Source: an uncultured Prevotellaceae bacterium
GTDB lineage: Bacteria; Bacteroidota; Bacteroidia; Bacteroidales; Bacteroidaceae
Reading direction: 5' to 3'
NCBI GenBank assembly: GCA_900316475.1
Contig: ONDA01000011.1
Location: forward strand, 26,805 to 90,804
Length of the DNA stretch: 64,000 nt
Shown: positions 50,889-59,868 of the stretch, piece after piece
Layout of the letters: each line of letters opens with the position of its first letter
Numbering within the stretch: position 1 is the stretch's first letter
The notes under the pieces: generated by a model
The model's input: the letters and a program-made list of their open reading frames with translations, nothing else
Told to the model about the DNA's origin: nothing
Databases searched by the model: none
Made by a program: the position numbers and the translations under genes

Positions 50889-50896
50889 TACATTTG
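50889..50896 (+). promoter_or_regulatory. -7 box of the GlcNAc-kinase-like gene
   Basis: TACATTTG, 46 nt before the ATG at 50942. Confidence 0.6.
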
Positions 50897-50941
50897 CGCC
50901 AAACTTCCGAATCATCATCCGAACAAAAACCATTCACCGAT

Positions 50942-51850
50942 ATGTTGAAACTCATAGCAGACAGTGGCAGTACGAAGACCGACTGGACACTGCTTTTCAA
51001 GGCCAATGCGCTGGCACCCAGCGAAGTTATCTCAGCGTTCAAGACCCAAGGCATCACCCCCATCCACCAGGCTCCGGCCGCCATCCGTGAGATTCTGGAG
51101 CACGAGCTGTTGCCCCCTCTCTGCACCTTTTCCCGTGCTCGCCTCGTCGCCACGAAAGTGCTCGACGACAGTCCGCTCATGCAGCATATCAGCGTCTACT
51201 TCTACGGCAGCGGCTGTACGCCGGCCCATGTCCCCATGATGCAGCAAATCCTGACGGAAGTGCTGTCGCCTAAGACTGTCGAGGTGTATAGCGACCTCAT
51301 GGCGGCGGCCCGTGCCCTCTGCGGCCACGCTGCCGGCATCGCCTGCATCCTCGGTACGGGTGCGAACAGCTGTCTCTACGACGGAGAGCAGATTGTGCAG
51401 AACACGCCCGCCCTGGGCTATATCCTTGGTGACGAGGGCAGCGGCGCCGTGTTGGGGCGCCTGTTTATGAACGCCATTTTCAAGGACCCTCGCCTGGCCG
51501 CCCTCCGCGACCAGTATCTTACGGAGACGAAGACGACGCAGGCCGACATCATCAGGAAAGTGTACCGCGAGCCTATGGCCAACCGCTTCCTGGCCTCCAC
51601 GTCGCCCTTCATCCTCGGCCATTTAGACAACCCCCTCGTCAGTCAGCTGGTTGTAGAGAACTTCCGGCAGTTCTTCCGGAGTAATATTGCGCCCTACGGG
51701 CACAAGGAGCTGCCCGTCCACTTTGTCGGCTCCATGGCGTTCCACTACCGCAGGCAGTTGGAGGAAGCCGCGAGTCAGGAAGGCTACGTCATAGGACAGG
51801 CTATGCAGAGCCCGATGGAGGGGCTGGTAGACTTCCATACGTCGCTATGA
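50942..51850 (+). CDS. BadF/BadG-family ATPase, probable N-acetylglucosamine kinase
   Basis: ASKHA-fold kinase: phosphate-1 loop ADSGSTKTDW, phosphate-2 ILGTGANSCLYDG, GYILGDEGSGAVLGR, and an adenosine block HFVGSMAFHYR. 302 residues. Members of this branch in Bacteroidetes are annotated N-acetylglucosamine kinases acting in amino-sugar salvage; the substrate is inferred. Its final codons lie inside a duplicated 49-bp segment. Confidence 0.8.
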   Translation: MLKLIADSGSTKTDWTLLFKANALAPSEVISAFKTQGITPIHQAPAAIREILEHELLPPLCTFSRARLVATKVLDDSPLMQHISVYFYGSGCTPAHVPMMQQILTEVLSPKTVEVYSDLMAAARALCGHAAGIACILGTGANSCLYDGEQIVQNTPALGYILGDEGSGAVLGRLFMNAIFKDPRLAALRDQYLTETKTTQADIIRKVYREPMANRFLASTSPFILGHLDNPLVSQLVVENFRQFFRSNIAPYGHKELPVHFVGSMAFHYRRQLEEAASQEGYVIGQAMQSPMEGLVDFHTSL

Positions 51851-51953
51851 TATAGCGACGCATAGGAAAGGCGGGTTTCCGAGCGCGCGTAAGAGGAGGT
51901 AACATCGCTATGATATAGCGACGCACAAGAAAGGCGGGTTTCCGAGCGCGCGT
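51842..51953. repeat. Tandem 49-bp duplication across the kinase stop codon
   Basis: Segments 51842-51890 and 51905-51953 match at 47 of 49 positions. Each holds the hairpin TCGCTA-TGATA-TAGCGA and a GCGGGTTTCCGAGCGCGCGT block. The first copy contains the stop of the kinase gene. It lies between convergent genes. Confidence 0.85.
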
Positions 51954-51994
51954 GATTGGCAGATGGCCGCGAGGAAGGCCTGATCCGGGATGCC

Positions 51995-53173
51995 CTAATA
52001 GGCGTGGTCGCCGTTGAGCTCCTCCTTCGTCAGCTTCTTCTTGTCGATGGCCCGCCAGCAGTAGACGATGTAAGCCACGACTAAAGGGACGAGAAGCGAG
52101 ACGTAGAACATCGTGAGGAGTGTGAACTTACTGCTGCAGGAGTTCTCCAGCGTCAGCGACGACTGCAGATGCGCCGTCGAGGGATAGTATGCCGTGTTGT
52201 TCCATGCCGAGCAGAGCAGCAGTGCCAGAACGGTGAGTACGGTGCCGATGCCTGCCGGCCAGATGCCGCCGATATAGTCCCTGCTCACGATGGTCTTCCC
52301 GATGCCGAAGAGCACGAGTACGACACCTATTAATAATAAGACGGTGAGGTACCACATATCGATGAAGTTGTTCAGGTACTTATAAGGCTCCATAAAGATG
52401 ACTCCCTCAGCATTGTAGGCAAAGCCGTCCTTCAGCAGCAGGTGGACGAGATACGCCACGAAGAGAATGAGGAAGGGCACGGCAGCACCGATGAGACGTA
52501 CGCTTGCCCGACTGCGGATGTCCTCGTCGTTGACGCAGTTGATGACGTAGAGGATGCCTAAGGTGCGAGCCAGGAAGACCACGGCAAAGCCGAATACCAG
52601 CACCCAGGGGTTGAGCAGTGCGTCGAGTCCGTGCGAGGCGTTTGCCCAGTGCGAGATGACCGGTGTCAGAGCCTCCGCGTCGATCATGTTGTTCTTGTCG
52701 ATGATGAAGTTCGACCCCTCGAAGAACGTCGCTACCGCTCCGCCGAGCAGCAGCGGTCCCACGATGCCGTTGAGTGTGAGGAAGAACTGGAACGTGCGCG
52801 GTCCGATAAAATTCTTTGCCCAGGCAAAGCGACCAGAGGTCGAGCGTTCTATCTTGTTCTGGAACTCATAGCTGACCGCCTGCAGGACGAAGGTGAAGAG
52901 GATGAGCATCCACAGCCAGTAAGCCCCGCCGAAGCTGGTAGAGTAGAACAGCGGGAAGGATGCGAAGAAAGCGCCCCCGAAGGTGACGAGCGTTGTAAAG
53001 GTGAACTCCCACTTACGTCCCGTGGCGTTGTAGACCAGTCGCCGTCCCTCCTCCGTATAGCCGAGCGAGCGTGCTACGGAGTTGGCTCCCTGTACGAAGA
53101 GCAGGAATACTAATATGGCGCCGAGCAGTGACACGATGAAGCACCAGTAATGTTGTAAGAATGAATATGTCAT
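51995..53173 (-). CDS. cydB: Cytochrome bd ubiquinol oxidase subunit II
   Basis: 392 residues with about nine membrane helices. FTFTTLVTFGGAFFASFPLFY, LERSTSGRFAWAKNFIG-like and FSNVLGILTVINC-like segments are typical for Bacteroidetes CydB. It follows cydA on the same strand, separated by a 145-bp repeat-filled gap. Confidence 0.94.
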   Translation of the reverse strand: MTYSFLQHYWCFIVSLLGAILVFLLFVQGANSVARSLGYTEEGRRLVYNATGRKWEFTFTTLVTFGGAFFASFPLFYSTSFGGAYWLWMLILFTFVLQAVSYEFQNKIERSTSGRFAWAKNFIGPRTFQFFLTLNGIVGPLLLGGAVATFFEGSNFIIDKNNMIDAEALTPVISHWANASHGLDALLNPWVLVFGFAVVFLARTLGILYVINCVNDEDIRSRASVRLIGAAVPFLILFVAYLVHLLLKDGFAYNAEGVIFMEPYKYLNNFIDMWYLTVLLLIGVVLVLFGIGKTIVSRDYIGGIWPAGIGTVLTVLALLLCSAWNNTAYYPSTAHLQSSLTLENSCSSKFTLLTMFYVSLLVPLVVAYIVYCWRAIDKKKLTKEELNGDHAY

Positions 53174-53202
53174 ATAGTCAATACATTTATTTTGTTTTTA
53201 TT

Positions 53203-53318
53203 CTACCACTAATTTCACTAATTACACGAATTTTTGTTTTACCACTAATTTCACTAATTACGCTAATTTTTGCTGCGCTGATGAATTTGTGTAATTAGTG
53301 AAATTAGTGGTTGTTCAA
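53203..53318 (-). repeat. Long inverted repeat between cydA and cydB
   Basis: CCACTAATTTCACTAATTAC at 53204-53223 and again at 53243-53262 faces its perfect complement at 53294-53314. In the mRNA it can form a stem of about 21 bp around a TTTGCTGCGCTGA spacer. Similar units occur in the exbD-folA gap. Confidence 0.85.
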
Positions 53319-54902
53319 TTATTCACAGTCCGGTCCCTTCTTGATTTGCTTCAGCAAGATGCGGATTTCGACGGCCAGCATTGTGGTGAAGAGGACGAGG
53401 AAGATGAAGAACGTCAGCATGACGCTCGACGCATGCAAGTCGCTGACGGCCACCCATGTCGGCAGCATGTCCTGGATGGTCCACGGCTGTCGGCCGAACT
53501 CCGCTACGAGCCATCCGCACTCCGAGCCGATATATGCCAGCGGAATCAGGATGATGGCCAGCCAGTAGTGCCATGTCGGCAGGTTGGTGACGTCGTTGCC
53601 CCCGGCCGCCGTCTTCGGCAGTATCCTGAGCGCGGCCAGCAGCCGGCGCGTGAAGTCGGAGAGGAACGGCACCTTAAAGGTGAGAACCAGCAATAAGGCG
53701 AAGTAGGCTATCAGGAGACACCCCACGCCCACCATGATGCGGAACGCCCAGAAATTGACGGCTATGGGCGGCACCACCTGCGCCTTGTCCTTGATGTATC
53801 CGTAGCCGAAATACTTCATGTAAGCGCTGAGCGTATCCCGCGGGACGATGAGAGCCGTCTCGCTGACCCCATCCGCCTTTCCCTGGCGGTATTCCGCGAG
53901 CGCCTCTATGGCCTTCCGCCCGCGCTCTATCTTCTCGTCGACCGACAGTTCGACGGTGCCGTCAGGCCGCTTGTAACCGTTCAGCAAGTCGTTGATGCCA
54001 GGCACATAGCCATTGAAATCGTTGGTGGCCATGAACGACAAGGCGTAGGGCACCTCGATGCCTTCGACAAGCTTCAGTCCCACGCCGTTGCCCCCATCCT
54101 GCAGCGCCTCCATAGCCGCCAGTTTCATGGGCTGTACGGCGGCCACGTCCTGTGCCGACTTGTGGCCTGTGACGGCAGTGAGCAGAGCCGCTACAAGACC
54201 GACGGCCGCTCCTATCTTCAGACTCTCGAGTGCCATCTTCGTGTGACGGCGCTTCATGAGATACCAGCAGCTGACGCCCACCGTGAAGATGCCGCCGATG
54301 ACCCATGCCGACGTGACGGTGTGGCAGAACTTAGACACGGCGAACGGCGACAGTGCGACCTCGGCAAAGGACACCATCTCGTTGCGCATCGTGTCGGGGT
54401 TGAACTCGCAGCCCACGGGATATTGCATCCAGGCGTTAGCCACCAAGATCCACCATGCCGAGATGGTGGCTCCGAGTCCTGTGAGCCATGTCGATGCCAG
54501 GTGGAACTCGCGTGACACCTTGTTCCAGCCGAAGAACATGACGGCAACGAACGTCGACTCCATGAAGAACGCCACGATGCCCTCTATGGCCAGCGGTGCG
54601 CCGAAGATGTCGCCGACGAACCACGAGTAGTTCGACCAGTTGGTGCCAAACTCGAACTCGAGGATGATGCCCGTTGCCACCCCCATGGCGAAGTTGATGC
54701 CGAAGAGTTTCTGCCAGAACTTGGCGGTGTCCCTCCAGAACTCGTCCTCCGTGCGATAGTAAAGCGTCTCCATAATCCCCATGATGACGGCCAGTCCGAG
54801 TGTCAGGGGGACGAAGAACCAGTGGTAGATTGCCGTGAGCGCGAATTGTGCCCTTGACCAGTCGATGGTTCCGGCATCGATGTTTAGTAGCAGATTTGTC
54901 AT
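53319..54902 (-). CDS. cydA: Cytochrome bd ubiquinol oxidase subunit I
   Basis: Terminal oxidase of microaerobic respiration. N-terminal RAQFALTAIYHWFFVPLTLG has the b595 heme histidine; GVATGIILEFEFGTNW, GAPLAIEGIVAFFMEST and the segment ending VTSAWVIGGIF follow; FWAFRIMVGVG is near 385. 527 residues. Four bases after the DUF4492 gene. Confidence 0.96.
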   Translation of the reverse strand: MTNLLLNIDAGTIDWSRAQFALTAIYHWFFVPLTLGLAVIMGIMETLYYRTEDEFWRDTAKFWQKLFGINFAMGVATGIILEFEFGTNWSNYSWFVGDIFGAPLAIEGIVAFFMESTFVAVMFFGWNKVSREFHLASTWLTGLGATISAWWILVANAWMQYPVGCEFNPDTMRNEMVSFAEVALSPFAVSKFCHTVTSAWVIGGIFTVGVSCWYLMKRRHTKMALESLKIGAAVGLVAALLTAVTGHKSAQDVAAVQPMKLAAMEALQDGGNGVGLKLVEGIEVPYALSFMATNDFNGYVPGINDLLNGYKRPDGTVELSVDEKIERGRKAIEALAEYRQGKADGVSETALIVPRDTLSAYMKYFGYGYIKDKAQVVPPIAVNFWAFRIMVGVGCLLIAYFALLLVLTFKVPFLSDFTRRLLAALRILPKTAAGGNDVTNLPTWHYWLAIILIPLAYIGSECGWLVAEFGRQPWTIQDMLPTWVAVSDLHASSVMLTFFIFLVLFTTMLAVEIRILLKQIKKGPDCE

Positions 54903-54906
54903 AATA

Positions 54907-55119
54907 TCACTGATTTAAGATTTGAGTAGCCACGTAGTCCGCCTCGTCGCCATCGGCGTGGGTGGCGATGAAGTCCGGGAAGAAGAAAACCTTCAGTACG
55001 GCAAAGATAATGAACAGCTTGATGAGGATGACCGCCCACAGCGTGCGCCCCAGCGTCATATTGCGGAAGCCGTCGTAGTAGAGGTCGTAGACCCTGTATA
55101 GAAAGTTGTTCTTTTTCAT
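54907..55119 (-). CDS. DUF4492 small membrane protein upstream of cydA
   Basis: 70 residues with one membrane helix: FLYRVYDLYYDGFRNMTLGRTLWAVILIKLFIIFAVLKVFFFPDFL-like. This family is nearly always found directly before cydA and may assist the oxidase, as CydX does elsewhere (inference). A TATATTTG box precedes it. Confidence 0.9.
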   Translation of the reverse strand: MKKNNFLYRVYDLYYDGFRNMTLGRTLWAVILIKLFIIFAVLKVFFFPDFIATHADGDEADYVATQILNQ

Positions 55120-55146
55120 AGGCCAGTAGTGTCGGTATTCAGTGTG

Positions 55147-55154
55147 CAAATATA
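55147..55154 (-). promoter_or_regulatory. -7 box of the DUF4492-cydAB operon
   Basis: TATATTTG on the minus strand, 28 nt before the start. Confidence 0.6.
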
Positions 55155-55217
55155 TGTAAAAATGTGATAAGTTCCAAACAAAATGCAAAAAAGTTTGTCG
55201 TTTTAATGAAAAATTTA

Positions 55218-55225
55218 TACCTTTG
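55218..55225 (+). promoter_or_regulatory. -7 box of the exporter operon
   Basis: TACCTTTG, 24 nt before the ATG at 55249. Confidence 0.65.
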
Positions 55226-55248
55226 CACCGTTAATTAACGAATGAGAG

Positions 55249-56118
55249 ATGAAAAAAGTTATAATTCCCCTGATTGTTGTCATTGCCGCCCTGCTGGGCG
55301 GTTTGGCTTATCTGTTCATGAACCTGCAGGAACAGCGGCAGGTGAATGCCGACATGCAGGAGCTGGCCCGGCTCGACAAGCAGGAGATGGAGAACGAGTA
55401 TGAGCGCTTCACCCTGCAGTACAGCGAGATGAAGACGAAGATCAACAACGACTCCATCATAGCCCAGCTCACCGAGGAGCAGATGAAGACCCAGCGCCTG
55501 TTGGAGGAACTGAAGAAGACGAAGGCCGAAGATGCCCGTGAGATTACCCGACTGAAGAAAGAGCTGGCCACGGTGCGTGCCGTTCTGCGCGACTACGTCA
55601 TGCAGATAGACTCGCTGAACCGCCAGAACGAGCGTCTGCAGGCCGAGAACACGCAGGTGAAGGAAGAGCTTGCCGAGCGCAACTCGCAGATTGCCGGTCT
55701 GAGCAACGAGAAAGCCTCGCTGTCGCAGAAGGTGGCCATCGCCGCGCAGCTCGACGCCACCAACATCCAGCTGCTGGCGCTGAAGAAAGCCAACAAGACG
55801 GTGAAGAAAATCAAGGACTGCAAGACGATGCAGGTGAACTTCACCATCAGCCGCAACGTCACCGCCACCAACGGCAACCGCACCGTCTACGTGCGCATCC
55901 AGAACCCCGGCGGCAACACTCTCAACGGTGGCGGCACCTTTGCCTACGAGAACCGTCAGTTGGAATACACGATGAAGAAGAACATAGAATATACGGGCGA
56001 GGAAACCCCCGTAACAGTCTATTGGACGGTGTCGCAGATGCTCGAAGCCGGCGACTACCGCGTGAGCATCTTCGTCGACGGCAATATGATAGGCAGCAGA
56101 ACCTTTAGTTTCAACTAA
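55249..56118 (+). CDS. Coiled-coil membrane-anchored protein of unknown function
   Basis: One N-terminal membrane helix (about 4-23), a long coiled coil with heptads (about 24-180: QEMENEYERFTLQYSEMKTK, AEDAREITRLKKELATVRAVLRDYVMQID), and a beta-rich C-terminal domain (CKTMQVNFTISRNVTATNGNRTVYVRIQNPGG). 289 residues. It begins the exporter operon and could span the periplasm. I do not recognise a named family. Confidence 0.75.
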   Translation: MKKVIIPLIVVIAALLGGLAYLFMNLQEQRQVNADMQELARLDKQEMENEYERFTLQYSEMKTKINNDSIIAQLTEEQMKTQRLLEELKKTKAEDAREITRLKKELATVRAVLRDYVMQIDSLNRQNERLQAENTQVKEELAERNSQIAGLSNEKASLSQKVAIAAQLDATNIQLLALKKANKTVKKIKDCKTMQVNFTISRNVTATNGNRTVYVRIQNPGGNTLNGGGTFAYENRQLEYTMKKNIEYTGEETPVTVYWTVSQMLEAGDYRVSIFVDGNMIGSRTFSFN

Positions 56119-56127
56119 ATCACAGAT

Positions 56128-57654
56128 ATGTACACGAAATTCGCTATTGGCTTTTGGCTTTTGGCTCTTGGCGGTCTGCCGGCCGGTGCCCAGCGGCTGT
56201 TGACCCTCGACAGTTGCCGGGCGATGGCACTGCGCAACAACAAGCAGCTGAGCATCTCGAAGGTGAAGCAGGACGTTGCCGCCAACCTCAGACGGTCGGC
56301 ACGCACGAAATACCTGCCTCATATCAGTGCCTTAGGCAGCTATATGCACACCAGTGAGGAAGTGTCGATCCTGAATTCCGACCAGAAAGACTTCCTGACG
56401 AACATGGGAACCAGTCTGGTGCAGAATGAAGGCGTTCAGGAAGGCTTGGGCAAACTGTCGCAGACCATGGCCAACGTCGCCCCCCTGTTAGCCCAGCTCG
56501 GCGTGCCCCTGGAGCAGCTGCAGGCCATGTCGGCCCAGATGCAGCAGTTTCCCGAGGAAGTGAAGAACAAGCTGAACGGTGTTGGCGAGCGTATCGTCGA
56601 CGCCTTCCGTACCGACACCCGTAACCTCTGGGCCGGCAGCATCATGCTGACGCAGCCCGTCTTCATGGGCGGCAGCATCGTCGCCCTGAACCGTCTGGCC
56701 GACATCAACGAGCGCATGGCCCGTAACAGTGCCGACGCCAAGGAGCAGGCCACCATCTATGCCACCGACAAGGCTTACTGGCAGGTGGTGTCGTTGCGCC
56801 ATAAGCAGCGCCTGGCGCAGGCCTATCTCGACCTGGTGAAGAAGCTCGACGAGAATGTCAACAAGATGATAGAGGAGGGCGTTGCCACCCGCAGCGACGG
56901 CCTGAGTGTCGACGTGAAGGTGAACGAGGCCGAGATGACGCTGACGAAGGTCAACGACGGTCTGGTGCTGTCGCGGATGCTGCTCTGCCAGACCATCGGT
57001 CTGCCCGTGAACGACGCCATCGTGCTGGCCGAGGAAGAGGCCGACAACATAGCCACCGTCGCCGTGACACCCCAGCTCGACGTGAAGCAGGCCCTGATGA
57101 ACCGTCCCGAACTGAAGCAGCTGGAAGACATGGCCGACATGTCGCGTCAGGCTACCAACATTCTGAAGGCCGGCAACCTGCCGATGGTGGCGCTGACCGG
57201 TGGCTACGCCGTGTCGAACCCCAACGTGCTGAACGGTTTCGAGAAGAAGTTTGCTGGTTTCTGGAACGTGGGCGTGCTGGTGCGTGTCCCCATCTGGAAC
57301 TGGGGCGACGTGATGTATAAGGTGCGTGCGTCGAAAGGCGCTACCACCATCCTGAACCTGGAACTGGCAGAGGCGAAAGAGAAGATAGAACTGCAAGCCA
57401 CGCAGACCGCCTACCAGATGGAGGAGGCCAACAAGCGGCTGACGATGGCAGAGTCCAGCGTGAAGCGCGCCGACGAGAACCTCCGGACGGCCAACGTGGG
57501 CTTTGCCGAGGGCGTCATCACGCCGACCACGGTCATGGAGGCTCAGACAGCCTGGCTACAGGCACAGTCGCAGAAGATTGACGCCGAGATTGACGTTCGT
57601 CTGAGTCATGTGAACTTCAAGAAAGTCATGGGAACTTTGGGGATTGAGAATTGA
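56128..57654 (+). CDS. tolC: TolC-family outer-membrane efflux protein
   Basis: Signal peptide FAIGFWLLALGGLPAGAQ, then the outer-membrane factor pattern LTLDSCRAMALRNNKQLSISKVKQDVAANLRRSA, a central block VRVPIWNWGDVMYKVRASK, and the repeat YQMEEANKRLTMAESSVKRADENLRTANVGFAEGVITPTTVMEAQTAWL. 508 residues. Forms the outer channel for the HlyD-permease genes downstream. Confidence 0.93.
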   Translation: MYTKFAIGFWLLALGGLPAGAQRLLTLDSCRAMALRNNKQLSISKVKQDVAANLRRSARTKYLPHISALGSYMHTSEEVSILNSDQKDFLTNMGTSLVQNEGVQEGLGKLSQTMANVAPLLAQLGVPLEQLQAMSAQMQQFPEEVKNKLNGVGERIVDAFRTDTRNLWAGSIMLTQPVFMGGSIVALNRLADINERMARNSADAKEQATIYATDKAYWQVVSLRHKQRLAQAYLDLVKKLDENVNKMIEEGVATRSDGLSVDVKVNEAEMTLTKVNDGLVLSRMLLCQTIGLPVNDAIVLAEEEADNIATVAVTPQLDVKQALMNRPELKQLEDMADMSRQATNILKAGNLPMVALTGGYAVSNPNVLNGFEKKFAGFWNVGVLVRVPIWNWGDVMYKVRASKGATTILNLELAEAKEKIELQATQTAYQMEEANKRLTMAESSVKRADENLRTANVGFAEGVITPTTVMEAQTAWLQAQSQKIDAEIDVRLSHVNFKKVMGTLGIEN

Positions 57655-57697
57655 AAATTGAGAATTGAGAACTGAGAACAGATAATTGACAATTGAG
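57650..57697 (+). repeat. AATTGAGAATTGAGA repeat between tolC and hlyD genes
   Basis: Four to five ATTGAGA/ATTGACA units fill the 48-bp gap and begin in the last codons of the tolC gene. Confidence 0.7.
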
Positions 57698-57702
57698 ATA
57701 TT

Positions 57703-58689
57703 ATGTCAGCAGCAAAACAACAGCATAACAACATTCTGCTTGCCATCTTCGGCTTTATAGCAGTGGTGATTATCGTGGCCTTGATAGGCTTCTTCACCTT
57801 GGGCAGAGACCCCGAGGTGATGCAGGGACAAGTTGAGGTGTCAGAGTACCGCGTGTCGAGCAAGGTGCCTGGCCGTATCCTGGAATTGCGTGTGAAGGAA
57901 GGCGACTTCGTGAAGGCCGGCGACACACTGGCCATCATCGACGCCCCCGAGGTGCGTGCTAAGATGGAGCAGGCCCAGGGCGCGCAGGAAGCCGCGTCGG
58001 CTCTGGAACAGAAAGCCCAGAACGGTGCCCGCGAAGAGCAGATCCGCGGTGCCTTCCAGTTACTGCAGCAGGCCAAGGCCGGTCTTGAGATTGCCGAGAA
58101 GTCGTACAACCGCGTACAGCGGCTCTTTGACGCTGGCGTGCTGTCAGCGCAGAAGCGCGACGAGGCCTACGCGCAGTATAAAGCCATGGAAGCCCAGTGC
58201 AAGGCCGCCCAGAGCCAGTACGACATGGCCGTCAACGGTGCCCGCCGCGAAGACAAGTTAGCCGCCCAGGCCCAGGTCAGCCGTGCCCGCGGTGCCGTCA
58301 ACGAGGTCCACTCCTATATCAACGAGACGGTGCAGATAGCCCAGATGGATGGTGAGGTCAGTGCCGTCTATCCGAAAGTCGGCGAACTGGTAGGCACGGG
58401 TTCGCCCATCATGACCATCTCGATGCTGAACGACCTGTGGGGCACGTTCAACGTGCGCGAAGACCAGCTTGGCGCGATGAGCATCGGTTCGGAGATAACA
58501 GCCTTCGTGCCAGCCTTCAACAAGGACATCCGTATGAAGGTCTATTATATGAAAGACCAGGGCTCGTATGCCGTCTGGAAGGCTACGAAAGCCAATGGGC
58601 AGTATGACCTGAAGACCTTTGAGGTGAAGGCCCGTCCCGTAGAGAAGCTTGACGGTCTGCGTCCGGGTATGTCTTTAATCGTGAAATAA
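57703..58689 (+). CDS. HlyD-family membrane-fusion (periplasmic adaptor) protein
   Basis: N-terminal helix (about 10-32), lipoyl half-motifs RVSSKVPGRILELRVKEGDFVKAGDTLAII, a coiled-coil hairpin (about 85-200), and the second half DGEVSAVYPKVGELVGTGSPIMTI. 328 residues. Connects the permeases to TolC. Confidence 0.93.
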   Translation: MSAAKQQHNNILLAIFGFIAVVIIVALIGFFTLGRDPEVMQGQVEVSEYRVSSKVPGRILELRVKEGDFVKAGDTLAIIDAPEVRAKMEQAQGAQEAASALEQKAQNGAREEQIRGAFQLLQQAKAGLEIAEKSYNRVQRLFDAGVLSAQKRDEAYAQYKAMEAQCKAAQSQYDMAVNGARREDKLAAQAQVSRARGAVNEVHSYINETVQIAQMDGEVSAVYPKVGELVGTGSPIMTISMLNDLWGTFNVREDQLGAMSIGSEITAFVPAFNKDIRMKVYYMKDQGSYAVWKATKANGQYDLKTFEVKARPVEKLDGLRPGMSLIVK

Positions 58690-58692
58690 CCG

Positions 58693-59868
58693 ATGACTTT
58701 GGACGCGCTGAGAAGGGTCTGGTTGGTCATGAACCGTGAGATGCGTATTCTCTGGAAGAATCCCATCTACGGTTTCTGCATGGTGGTATTCCCCATCATG
58801 GTGATGATTTTCTTCACCACGATGCTGGACGAAGGTGTACCAGAGGAATTGCCCGTTGGCGTTGTCGATGCCGACAATACGTCGACCTCGCGCGCCCTTG
58901 TGCGCCGGCTTGACGCCTTCCAGAGTTCGCATATCGTTGCCAACTATCCGACAGTTGCCGAGGCCCGTCATGCCATACAGCGAAACGAGATCTACGCTTT
59001 CCTCTACATCCCCAAGGGAACAACAGAAAAGCTACTGGCCAGCCGCCGGCCCAAGATTTCCTATTACTATAGCATGGCCTCCATTGCTGCCGGTTCGCTG
59101 ACGATGAAAGACCTGAAAGTCGTTGCCACCCTCGGCTCTGCCGGTGTGGGACAGGCAACGCTGCGTGCCCGTGGTGCTACCGACCGTCAGGTCATGTCGT
59201 TCTTGCAGCCCATCACCCTTGACGTACACCAGATAGCCAACCCGTGGTCCAACTACAATGTCTACCTCTCTACCGTCTTCGTGCCCGGCATCATCATGCT
59301 CTTCATCTTCCTGATTACCGCCTACAGCATCGGCGTGGAACTGAAGTTCAAGCGGTCGAAAGAGTGGGTAGAAATGGCTGGCGGCAATATGCTCGTGGCG
59401 ATGACAGGCAAGATTCTGCCACAGTCGCTCATCTGGTTAGCCATCTTCTTAGGTTACGAGTACTATATCTATGGCGTCCTGCACTTCCCCCACGAGGGTG
59501 GGGCATGGCCAATCATCTTCCTCGGCTTCCTGGGTGTCTTTGCGTCGCAAGGCTTCGGCATCTTCGCCTTTGGTCTGATGCCGTCGCTGCGTATGTCGAT
59601 GAGTGTCTGCTCGCTGTGGGCCGTCCTCTCGCTGTCGATGGCAGGTTCCGCCTTCCCTATCATGGGTATGGACAGTCCGTTGCAGTCGCTGTCGTGGCTG
59701 TTCCCCCTGCGCCATTACTATATGGTCTATCAGATTACCGTCTTTAATGGTTTCCCCCTCCTCGAAGCGTGGTTCCACTTGGTGGCGTTGGTGTTCTTCA
59801 CCCTGCTGCCGTGGACGGTCATCCGTAAAATTAAAAACGCAATGCTGAATTATGTCTATATTCCGTAA
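58693..59868 (+). CDS. ABC-2-type permease, first subunit
   Basis: 391 residues: one N-terminal helix, a large periplasmic domain (GVVDADNTSTSRALVRRLDA), then five helices with the ABC-2 signature FVPGIIMLFIFLITAYSIGVELKFKRSKEW. No ATP-binding cassette is in the operon. It overlaps the next gene by 17 bp. Confidence 0.92.
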   Translation: MTLDALRRVWLVMNREMRILWKNPIYGFCMVVFPIMVMIFFTTMLDEGVPEELPVGVVDADNTSTSRALVRRLDAFQSSHIVANYPTVAEARHAIQRNEIYAFLYIPKGTTEKLLASRRPKISYYYSMASIAAGSLTMKDLKVVATLGSAGVGQATLRARGATDRQVMSFLQPITLDVHQIANPWSNYNVYLSTVFVPGIIMLFIFLITAYSIGVELKFKRSKEWVEMAGGNMLVAMTGKILPQSLIWLAIFLGYEYYIYGVLHFPHEGGAWPIIFLGFLGVFASQGFGIFAFGLMPSLRMSMSVCSLWAVLSLSMAGSAFPIMGMDSPLQSLSWLFPLRHYYMVYQITVFNGFPLLEAWFHLVALVFFTLLPWTVIRKIKNAMLNYVYIP

